In this document: positions 1 to 5,082 of the stretch, piece after piece | How the letters are laid out: each line of letters opens with the position of its first letter | Numbering within the stretch: position 1 is the stretch's first letter | From: Candidatus Altimarinota bacterium | Lineage (GTDB): Bacteria > Patescibacteriota > Gracilibacteria > BD1-5 > UBA2023 | Assembly: GCA_008015855.1 (NCBI GenBank) | Contig: SSGK01000034.1 | Coordinates: 1 to 5,082, forward strand | DNA: 5,082 bases | Reading direction: 5' to 3' | Translations under genes and position numbers: made by a program | The notes under the pieces: model-generated | What the model saw: the letters and a program-made list of their open reading frames with translations, nothing else | What the model was told of the DNA's origin: nothing | The model's database searches: none

Positions 1-236
1 ATGTTATTATGGGATCAAAGGCGGCTCAAGCAAAGACTCCAAGACTAGAACGTGAACTCGTTGTTATCCCACGAAGTATCGATGAATTTGACGAGAATGT
101 ATCCATGACACTCTATGGAAATAAAATAGCCTATATCGATTTCACTCATCAATCTTCGATTATTATCGAAAATCCTATGATTGCAGAATTTCAAAAAAAG
201 CTTTTTAAACTTACGTATAAATACCTCAAAAAATAA
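1..236 (+). CDS. 3' end of a probable TrmB-like HTH regulator (partial)
   Basis: The gene runs in from the left edge; the first full codon is at position 3 and the stop is TAA at 234-236. About 77 residues are visible, so the N-terminal part, where any DNA-binding domain would lie, is missing. The visible tail has a basic stretch, then a beta-rich segment (LYGNKIAYIDF, then SIIIENP) and a final amphipathic helix ending in LTYKYLKK. From memory, this arrangement (YGNK-x-A, a strand of hydrophobics, IIIEN, then a terminal helix) is typical of the C-terminal effector half of TrmB-like helix-turn-helix proteins common in Patescibacteria. The methionine at 9 is in frame but is probably internal. 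There is no in-frame TGA, so this gene gives no test of the code. It converges with the next gene. The family call rests on pattern only; another regulator family is possible. Confidence 0.5.
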   Translation, partial: VIMGSKAAQAKTPRLERELVVIPRSIDEFDENVSMTLYGNKIAYIDFTHQSSIIIENPMIAEFQKKLFKLTYKYLKK

Positions 237-263
237 CCCCTCTAGAAGAGGGATTATTTTTTT
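232..263. terminator. Bidirectional intrinsic terminator between convergent genes
   Basis: The arms CCCTCT (238-243) and AGAGGG (247-252) flank a 3-base loop. The stem extends outward through AATAA (232-236) and TTATT (254-258) with one C/A mismatch. A T-run follows on the plus strand (258-263) and an A-run precedes it (228-233), so both strands read a hairpin plus U-tract. The TAA stops of both convergent genes lie inside the stem. Confidence 0.85.
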
Positions 264-712
264 CTATGCCAAGTAAGTATGGAAGACGAGAGTGCTCCAA
301 TCGTTCTAACTAATACAGCATGAGCAATTGGATTCGGAGCATCCCAAGATAATTTTCTTTGTTCAACCCATCCAGTTATCATATTATTCTGATCCTTTTT
401 TGGAACTCGATCTCGTTTTTCAAATGTTTCTTGTCACTGTAACACTTGTTCGTATAACCGATGAACATTTCAGATAAAATCAGCCAATGTATCTGAAACG
501 AATATTCTCTCGCATCAATCAGATGATAATGAGGAAAATGTGGATATTTCTCTTCGTTCTGTATCTGAAAAATAATTCATAACCTCTCATCGCAAACGGA
601 AACGCCTATTATATTCTTCTTGTTTTCGTTCTATGAGTGATATTGGCAATGAATTAAGTCCGAGAAGAATATTTAAATCTTCATGAATTGGATCTGGTTT
701 TATTTCTATCAT
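254..712 (-). CDS. Hypothetical protein, 152 aa (code 25)
   Basis: I do not recognise this protein. It begins MIEIKPDPIHEDLNILLGLN and ends in SSSILTWHRKK. The reading frame is open over 152 residues only if TGA is read as Gly, at codons 42, 66, 81 and 93; under the standard code it is shattered and easily missed. The stop is TAA inside the shared terminator stem. The start is the first ATG after the upstream non-coding stretch. The protein is soluble, charged and rich in Arg, Glu and Ser, with no signal peptide or membrane segment. The middle (about residues 25-50) looks helical and basic. No purine-rich ribosome site precedes the start. A consensus TTGACA box lies about 47 bases upstream, so it probably has its own promoter. 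Existence is well supported; function is unknown. Confidence 0.72.
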
Positions 713-732
713 AATTGTATGTGTAATAATAA

Positions 733-764
733 AGTATAAATACGAATAAATTATAATTTGTCAA
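733..764 (-). promoter_or_regulatory. Candidate promoter for the 152-aa gene
   Basis: On the minus strand there is a perfect -35 box TTGACA (759-764) and a TATACT -10-like box (733-738), separated by 20 bases, which is longer than ideal. A weaker TATTTA lies 16 bases away. The 116-base gap 713-828 otherwise holds only the pncB terminator. Confidence 0.4.
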
Positions 765-799
765 TTACTTATTAATAGAATCATATGTTTTTCTATTTT

Positions 800-829
800 A
801 AAATCTCAGGAGATATCTCCTGAGATTTT
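800..829. terminator. Perfect 30-bp palindrome, probable pncB terminator
   Basis: Bases 800-829 are a perfect inverted repeat with 15-bp arms meeting at 814/815 (inner AGATATCT, outer AAAATCTCAGG). The pncB TAA stop (829-831) overlaps its edge. On the minus strand the hairpin is followed by TTTTAAAATA, a short U-tract; on the plus strand by five Ts. A terminator is most likely, although a perfect palindrome with almost no loop could also bind a dimeric protein. Confidence 0.65.
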
Positions 830-2184
830 TATACTACCACATTCTGGCGTTCCATACCTTCTACTCCGAAGGTTTTTTTAAAGAGTTCCACACGCTCGGT
901 TGATCCCATAGCTTTATTTGGATTATCAGAAAGTTTTACACAAGAAACCCATATTCCATCACTTCTTTGCACTGCATCTGGCTTTACAACCACTGAGAAT
1001 GAACCGAATGGACCGTAATTTTCTTTTTCGCGAGGAAATAATCACTTGGTATTATTCGTCAATCCTGTTCCCCATCCGTACGTCAACTTCCCTACCATTC
1101 CAGAGCACTTTTCTGTAATATCACGTATCGAACCAGCATCGAGTCCATCACTCGGGATTCCCATCTTTTTCATAGGATCTTGTCCATTTGCGAGGAGAAA
1201 ATCAACATATTCCGGAATTGCAATAATCGGATCCTTGGAGTCAAATCGAGTACCAACATGTCATTCAATAATATCACGCGGTGCATTTTTATAATAGAAA
1301 CTTGTTCCATAGGTATCAGGAAGAAGGATAGCAAGCTCAGGAAAATGACTCATCCACTGTCGATCCACGTCATACATCGTAGAAATGATATCTTCTGGAG
1401 TATCCTTGAGTGCAGTTGGAATCATGCGGAGCTCATGAGCATTCGTACCACGAGGATTATTCTGTCAGAACTCACGAGCGAGCATTACATTCGAAGTTCC
1501 AGTACATTGACCAGGGAGTTCATTCTGGAGAATCTCGAGCACCTGACGATGAATATCCGTACTCGCTGCACGACGAGTTCCAAACTCAGAAAATGTAATC
1601 CGTGGATCCGCTTTTATAGCGTCAATATCAGTATAAAGTCGCCCCATAAGCCCCGTCATGATACGATTCCATTCAGAAGGAGTGATCTTGGCTTTTTTTG
1701 CATAATTATAGAGGTAGAGGCTATTTACAATCTTCAAAGCCCCAATTTCCCACATCATAGAAGTCGCCCAATTTCCCTCAAATGAAAGATTATAACCACT
1801 CATCCCATCAGACTCAAGAAGATAATCAGGAAGTCGAAAGGTTTCAAGAAATTTGAGCGTCTCCTCTCGAAGAAGAGGACGTCCAGAAAGTGATGTCATA
1901 CCACGAAGATACGAAATATCTGCGGGTGAAACTCCTGGAATGGATTTCATAGCTTCAAGTTGAGCGCGGAACTCTGCCTCAGGAATAACATTCCCGAGTT
2001 TTACATCTTGATTTCGTACCTTCATCTTCCATCTCACATTCAGATTCGCATATTCTGGACGTGCGAGTATAAAATCAAGCATGAGAAACTTATAGACATC
2101 ATTGTTGAGAAGGCTTTGCACCTCTGCCTCATCACGAGCAGGAGCGAAAGAATTTTGAAGTGTGTATGGAAGATTAGTACGCAT
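829..2184 (-). CDS. pncB: Nicotinate phosphoribosyltransferase (PncB)
   Basis: PncB converts nicotinate and PRPP, with ATP, to nicotinate mononucleotide, the second step of nicotinamide salvage, in the cytoplasm. The 451-residue frame shows the family landmarks in order: NNDVYKFLM (27-35; the family's TDxYK site), FGTRR (201-205), GTSNVMLA (229-236), GTNAHE (246-251) with His250 matching the phosphorylated active-site histidine, RFDSKDP (313-319; usually RHDSGDP), SDGLD (345-349), YGWGT (369-373) and VKLSDNPNK (416-424). Three TGA codons are read as Gly at 240, 308 and 381; Gly240 falls where homologues have Gly just before the His motif. Under the standard code only residues 1-239 would be seen and the active-site half lost. 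It is somewhat longer than E. coli PncB (400). It lies 37 bases downstream of pncA with an operator-like palindrome between. No Shine-Dalgarno sequence is seen. Confidence 0.93.
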
Positions 2185-2200
2185 AGTTTGAATGGTTATG

Positions 2201-2219
2201 AAGTGTAATATTTACGTTT
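2201..2219. promoter_or_regulatory. 19-bp palindromic operator candidate, pncA-pncB gap
   Basis: AAGTGTAAT-A-TTTACGTTT is an imperfect palindrome (6 of 9 positions paired). It matches three similar sites in front of pncA. It fills half of the 37-base space between the pncA stop and the pncB start, so it could control pncB separately from read-through. Confidence 0.5.
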
Positions 2220-2221
2220 AT

Positions 2222-2818
2222 TTATGAGGAAATTTTTACTCACATTTCTGCAAGTTCACGGAGTTTATCTTCTCCGCTCGGAAGACCTGGGACATTCACC
2301 GCGGCAATGCCTGACTGGAGAACTTCTACATCAAATCAAAGATTTTTTGCATCACGAGCCGTTGCAAACACACAGAAATCAGTAGCAAGTCAAACAATAC
2401 GAAGAATCTGGATATTTGCTGATCGGAGAATTTGTTCGAGAGACTGAGCTCCGGATGCTACCTCAAATCCTATTTTTTCATCTCATACCAAGTCTGTTAC
2501 CCCTTCAAATCCAGAATATCCATCGTTGCTATTACGGAATCCCTTGAATATCTCTTGATCAATCATCTTAGCATCAATTCCATTCACATAATCAGCTCAG
2601 AGCGAATTTGCGACACAGTGTACTGGCCAGTTATCAAAGTGAACGGTTTTTTCAGGGTGCCAATCACGTGTTGCTATGATGAGTCCTGAGGAATTTTTTG
2701 TACGAATCATTTGTTCTTGTATGGATGGTGCAAGGAGACGAGCTCCATTTACTGCAAGGGATCCCCCTTCTGCAAAGTCGTTTTGATAATCAACGACAAT
2801 GAGTGCTTCTCGAGTCAT
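2222..2818 (-). CDS. pncA: Nicotinamidase (PncA)
   Basis: PncA hydrolyses nicotinamide to nicotinate and ammonia, the first step of the Preiss-Handler salvage route. The 198-residue length is usual for the isochorismatase-like family. Catalytic triad: Asp10 (in IVVDYQNDF), Lys92 (IFKG) and Cys149 (in LATDFCV). Metal ligands Asp52, His54 and His67 lie in TRDWHPEK and WPVHCV. Five TGA codons are read as Gly at 74, 112, 143, 161 and 193. Gly143 precedes LATDFCV and Gly161 sits in AKNLGFDV, both places where the family normally has Gly. Under the standard code the frame stops at residue 73, before the nucleophile Cys. Translation starts at the only suitable ATG (2816-2818), after an AT-rich leader with no Shine-Dalgarno sequence. 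It is followed by pncB in the same direction and preceded by a promoter with operator-like palindromes. Confidence 0.94.
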
Positions 2819-2839
2819 ATATCAAAATATAAATAGTAA

Positions 2840-2858
2840 AGGTGTATTTATTACACTT
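2840..2858. promoter_or_regulatory. 19-bp palindromic operator candidate, pncA leader
   Basis: AGGTGTATT-T-ATTACACTT has 7 of 9 positions paired. It lies in the predicted pncA leader, 22 bases before the start codon. It overlaps a second perfect short palindrome, CACTTA-T-TAAGTG (2854-2866). The decamer TTATTAAGTG (2857-2866) recurs at 2900-2909. Confidence 0.55.
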
Positions 2859-2904
2859 ATTAAGTGAGAAAATATTTAAGCCATCTTTTGGCCTTTCTTT
2901 TATT

Positions 2905-2923
2905 AAGTGTTATATTTACACTT
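2905..2923. promoter_or_regulatory. 19-bp palindromic operator candidate at pncA start point
   Basis: AAGTGTTAT-A-TTTACACTT has 7 of 9 positions paired and perfect outer AAGTGT/ACACTT arms, the best of the four sites. It lies immediately downstream of the predicted -10 box and covers the expected transcription start, where a bound repressor would block polymerase. Confidence 0.65.
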
Positions 2924-2926
2924 CTA

Positions 2927-2954
2927 AATATATGAAAAAAGGGCTTCTTGTCAA
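2927..2954 (-). promoter_or_regulatory. Sigma70-type promoter for pncA-pncB
   Basis: On the minus strand there is a consensus -35 box TTGACA (2949-2954), a 16-base spacer and a -10 box TATATT (2927-2932). Initiation near 2920 would give a leader of about 100 bases before pncA. Operator-like sites flank it on both sides. Confidence 0.6.
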
Positions 2955-2998
2955 AAAGAAATTGTACTTTTTACACTTTATATGAAATTTAGCCCTCT
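2935..2998 (-). terminator. Weak candidate terminator of the 225-aa gene
   Basis: On the minus strand AGGGCT (2991-2996), just before the TAA, can pair with AGCCCT (2940-2945), followed by TTTTTT. The 45-base loop, which contains an operator-like site, makes this poor as a simple intrinsic terminator. If real, it overlaps the pncA promoter. Confidence 0.28.
2960..2978. promoter_or_regulatory. 19-bp palindromic operator candidate upstream of pncA -35
   Basis: AATTGTACT-T-TTTACACTT has 6 of 9 positions paired and a perfect right half TTTACACTT. It lies 5 bases upstream of the -35 box, centred 55 bp (about five helical turns) from the start-point site, so it could support cooperative or looped binding. 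Confidence 0.45.
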
Positions 2999-3666
2999 TT
3001 ATCCAATAATGCGAGGATATTTTGGATATGATGAACTACCTTTCATTCACCGTACTCACACCCCTTTCTTCGACAGCGTTCCCCTATTCGATCCACCAGT
3101 TGTCGAAATTTCTCGTCATGATTCTTCTTGAGTCAACGAAGGTTTCATCCTAACGAGGTATACATCAGAGAAAGTTCTTGATTCACCTCTTCGAGAATCT
3201 CTTTTGGTAGTTCATCTTCATGAAGCAATGTCTCAATAAATGCGGTTGTGGTATGAATAATGTTCTCTATAGTTGGCTCGATATCTTCCTCCTCGTGTAA
3301 CCCAGAAACCTCATTATTTAGAAGAAAAGAATGAATAAAATTCCATGCCCGTTTTTCATTTTTTACCACTTTAGGATATACGAGAATTCGTGCAAGTTCG
3401 ATAAATTCAGGTGGAAGTTGTTCATTCTCATTCGGCGTCTTAAACTGAGAGACCGCCGTATTTCCAGCATTGTAACCATCTGAAAAAATACGATAGTCAT
3501 GGAGAATAGCCTCAAGAACTCCTTCCTTCTTTGGATACGTTGCAAACATTCTCTTTAATTCGCGAGAGCGATTGACGGCAGCAAGAAATGTGCGTCCTAC
3601 CATGAAAGATCGTTCCTTTTCAGGAGTATATCAGGCACGAAGAAATGCATCATGAATTGAATTCAT
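2989..3666 (-). CDS. Hypothetical protein, 225 aa (code 25)
   Basis: I do not recognise this protein. It begins MNSIHDAFLRAGYTPEKER and ends ILALLDKEG with a TAA stop. TGA is read as Gly at codons 12, 174, 178 and 208. Under the standard code only the 152-residue middle would be called, starting at an internal Met. I chose the ATG at 3664-3666 because an in-frame TAA lies four codons upstream and the frame stays open from there. The protein appears almost wholly helical, with an acidic centre (HEEEDIEP around 128) and a basic C-terminus containing two cysteines (RCRRKGCEYGEG, about 197-208). There is no signal peptide or membrane segment. It lies between nadD-queH and pncA on the same strand, with its own candidate promoter and palindrome. 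A regulatory or NAD-linked role is only an inference from position; no HTH is visible. Confidence 0.75.
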
Positions 3667-3674
3667 AAGAAAAA

Positions 3675-3715
3675 ATTATACTGCCAGTATAGCAATAACA
3701 TATCTCTCCCGTCAA
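3675..3715 (-). promoter_or_regulatory. Promoter with embedded 15-bp perfect palindrome
   Basis: In the 51-base gap after nadD-queH, the minus strand carries TTGACG (3710-3715), an 18-base spacer and TATACT (3686-3691). A second perfect TATAAT lies at 3675-3680, 8 bases before the ATG. The perfect palindrome TATACTG-G-CAGTATA (3677-3691) overlaps both -10 boxes. It differs from the pncA-type operator, so it may be the site of a separate regulator or of autoregulation. Confidence 0.5.
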
Positions 3716-3717
3716 AT

Positions 3718-4872
3718 TTATCCACCCCTTCCCTTCTCACGAATAGAATACACACATCCACAATAGTTCTGACGATAAATATTATGTTCTTTCGTATATT
3801 CGACCGATCGCTCAAATCCTCCTCACTTTCGAAATGGAATATCAAGAAAGGTAAGATTGTAACGTTTTGCATACTGATGTCCTATGGAAAAGAGCTTCTC
3901 GAGATCTTTTTTTGGACTCGTATTGAGCGAGCTGGTGTAATAACGGAATCAGAGTCGTGCGGCAAGCTTCGCGGAAACATACATTCTCATATCGTAACAA
4001 TTGGTGCATTTTTCTCATTTTTCTGGCGTATCTTCGAGTCATCGGATTCTCTGGAAAAAATTCTTTACATCATACGCTCATTTGATAAATGGAATATGCT
4101 CAATTTCACATACCTGCTTAAATGCCTCAAATCGCTTATCATGTTCTTCTTTCGGTTGAATATTTGGATCATACCAAAAACATACAATATCATACTCATC
4201 ACGGAGCTCAAGTATAGGCATCGTAACATCCGGACCACAGCACACATGTACAAGAAGTTTCTCTCGAACCTTTGGCTGCTCATAGTAGAGCTTATGCGCG
4301 AGAATGTATGACGAAATCCTCTTCGAGAGTCAGGAGAAAACGAAATCCTTCGAATGATGAATGTGCTTCCAATATTCCTCACGAATTTCCTGTCGAATAG
4401 CAGTACTGGAGATATCTGGAAAATGAGAATCCTGAAAAAGTGTAGATAATTCTATTGTCTCAGGAATATGAGAATCATATCCCTTTCTGGGTATAAAAAT
4501 CTTTGATATCTTTTTTGCAGCATATCACTCTTCGTCCCAATCTGGCATCGATGAAATGGTATCAGTCCCAAAAATATGAATGCATGGACCATATTTCTTT
4601 TGAACATATTGATCTACATCCTTTGTAATCATTTCATCCTCCCATGTAATAAATTCGGTATCCAAAATAACCCTCTCATCGGAAAGCTCTCGTACAAATT
4701 GCTCATATAAAGCAATTCTGTGTTCATTTGAAATGTTGTATACCTTATCATTGCGTGGCCCGGAAGGTATGACTAATATCTTTTCAGGATTTTGAAAATG
4801 AAGGAGTGCGCGGATGATGGCAGCATGACCAGCATGGGGCGGATCAAATGCTGCTCAGAAAACATAAATCAT
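3718..4872 (-). CDS. nadD-queH: NadD-QueH fusion: NaMN adenylyltransferase + epoxyqueuosine reductase
   Basis: One 384-residue frame joins two enzymes. Residues 1 to about 185 are NadD, which adenylates nicotinate mononucleotide to deamido-NAD: GAAFDPPHAGH (6-16, the nucleotidyltransferase HxGH site), IPSGPRNDK (35-43), FGTDT (101-105), PDW (110-112) and ISSTAIR (154-160). After a linker, residues 205-384 are QueH, which reduces epoxyqueuosine to queuosine in tRNA: LLVHVCCGP (206-214, Cys211/212), YDPNIQP (234-240), CTNC (289-292), FRKGGGFERS (347-356) and YRQNYCGC (366-373), so all three family Cys pairs are present. Eight TGA codons are read as Gly (6, 116, 181, 265, 278, 286, 308, 350). 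Gly6 is the first glycine of the NadD fingerprint and Gly350 lies in the QueH RKGG motif. Both halves are full length, and no stop or frame change lies between them. The start is fixed by an upstream in-frame TAG. A terminator sits just upstream. Confidence 0.92.
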
Positions 4873-4877
4873 ATCAC

Positions 4878-4909
4878 AAAAAAATCATAGGTTATCCTAT
4901 GAAAAAAAA
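4878..4909 (-). terminator. Intrinsic terminator just upstream of nadD-queH
   Basis: On the minus strand the perfect hairpin CATAGG-ATAA-CCTATG (4886-4901) is followed by A and seven Ts (4878-4884) and preceded by eight Ts, which match the A-run at 4902-4909. It would end a minus-strand transcript coming from the right. Its U-tract ends only 5 bases before the nadD start codon, so it could equally act as a leader attenuator. Confidence 0.65.
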
Positions 4910-4914
4910 GTGGT

Positions 4915-5082
4915 TTACAAAATAATTATTTTAAAAAATCCCCTCATTGTTCCCTGATATTTTTCATTCGTTCCTTCATTTTCAAAATCCTGAAAAGATA
5001 TTAGTCATCCCTTCGGGACCACATAAGACAATTCTGTGTTCACTTGAAATGTTGTACACCTTATCATTGCGTGGTCCCGAAG
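4915..5082 (-). CDS. Doubtful partial ORF at right edge
   Basis: Read with TGA as Gly, the minus strand is open from the right edge to TAA at 4915-4917 (55 residues, ending GFFKIIIL), and a terminator follows. That is the layout of a gene end. However, two thirds of it is nadD-derived sequence read in frames unrelated to NadD, and with TGA not a stop, long open frames arise easily. It is probably not a real gene. Confidence 0.15.
4973..5022 (+). pseudogene. nadD fragment, inverted copy 1
   Basis: This stretch repeats, on the opposite strand, the nadD segment at 4753-4802 (about residues 24-39, HFQNPEKILVIPSGP). There are only 3 differences in 50 bases, and all are synonymous (ATA/ATC, TCC/TCG, GGG/GGA). 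Upstream of 4973 the similarity to nadD stops abruptly. There is no start codon, so it is not a functional gene. Confidence 0.8.
5023..5082 (-). pseudogene. nadD fragment, copy 2 (head-to-head with copy 1)
   Basis: Bases 5029-5082 match 4713-4766 with 4 differences in 54 bases and lie in the same orientation as nadD; they encode SGPRNDKVYNISSEHRI. The last 12 bases, GTGGTCCCGAAG (5071-5082), are the exact reverse complement of 5011-5022. Both copies carry the same TCG and GGA variants, so both derive from one second nadD allele, folded back on itself. The window ends inside this repeat. Confidence 0.8.

Noticed and set aside
1465..2184. pncB and pncA as truncated pseudogenes
   Set aside because: All interruptions are TGA, never TAA or TAG, and several coincide with conserved Gly. 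Five neighbouring genes show the same pattern, so recoding explains it better than decay.
918..2208. Several plus-strand open frames of 60-200 codons
   Set aside because: They lie antisense to pncB, whose minus frame carries all the family motifs. They show no recognisable motifs and are frame shadows.
2819..2988. NAD-sensing riboswitch in the pncA leader
   Set aside because: Only a small bulged hairpin (2878-2895, AAGCCA with TGGCCTT) is seen; there is no recognisable riboswitch core. The repeated DNA palindromes explain the region better.
3784..4311. 175-codon plus-strand open frame and overlapping minus frames
   Set aside because: They are shadows of the nadD-queH gene. Its own frame has every NadD and QueH motif once TGA is read as Gly.
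254..4872. Genetic code 4 (UGA as Trp, mycoplasma-like)
   Set aside because: Trp is already encoded by TGG at expected places (for example RDWHP and NWPVHC in PncA), whereas TGA falls where families have Gly.
4904..4922. Fifth pncA-type operator upstream of nadD (TTTACAAAA)
   Set aside because: Only one half-site resembles the motif; the other half does not match at the required spacing.
5011..5082. Invertible segment with 12-bp inverted repeats (phase switch)
   Set aside because: The intact nadD has no such repeat at the matching downstream position, so simple site-specific inversion does not explain the layout. Fold-back copying or an assembly chimera fits better.
1..5082. tRNA, rRNA, CRISPR array or insertion sequence
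   Set aside because: No cloverleaf, regularly spaced repeat, transposase motif or terminal inverted repeat with target duplication was seen.

Overview
The window most likely comes from a Candidate Phyla Radiation bacterium that reads UGA as glycine (genetic code 25), that is Ca. Gracilibacteria (BD1-5/GN02) or Ca. Absconditabacteria (SR1). The sequence shows this directly. Five minus-strand genes look broken under the standard code but become full-length, recognisable proteins once 24 in-frame TGA codons are read as Gly. Several of these fall on glycines that are invariant in their families. All six gene ends that can be seen use TAA. The two phyla cannot be told apart from this window.

Layout. 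Bases 1-236 (+) hold the 3' end of a gene whose tail resembles TrmB-like helix-turn-helix regulators. It converges on an unknown 152-residue gene (254-712, -), and the two share a bidirectional terminator that overlaps both stop codons. Next, all on the minus strand, come pncB (nicotinate phosphoribosyltransferase, 829-2184), pncA (nicotinamidase, 2222-2818), an unknown 225-residue gene (2989-3666) and an unusual fused gene (3718-4872). The fused protein has an N-terminal NadD domain (nicotinate mononucleotide adenylyltransferase) and a C-terminal QueH domain (epoxyqueuosine reductase). Transcription order is nadD-queH, unknown gene, pncA, pncB, then the 152-residue gene. Bases 4873-5082 hold a terminator and two head-to-head, slightly diverged pieces of nadD.

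Function. PncA turns nicotinamide into nicotinate, PncB turns nicotinate into nicotinate mononucleotide, and NadD adenylates that to deamido-NAD. These are three successive Preiss-Handler salvage steps; only NadE, the last amidation, is not in the window. This fits a host-dependent or scavenging cell. Four copies of a 19-bp imperfect palindrome (approximately AAGTGTAAWATTTACACTT) lie in front of pncA (three copies) and pncB (one copy). One copy sits on the predicted start point of the pncA promoter, so a dedicated NAD-salvage repressor, not identified here, is likely.

Most notable points: the NadD-QueH fusion, which links NAD synthesis to queuosine tRNA modification; the undescribed operator family; the dense UGA-to-Gly recoding; and the fold-back nadD duplication at the right edge, which may be a strain variant, a real rearrangement or an amplification/assembly chimera.
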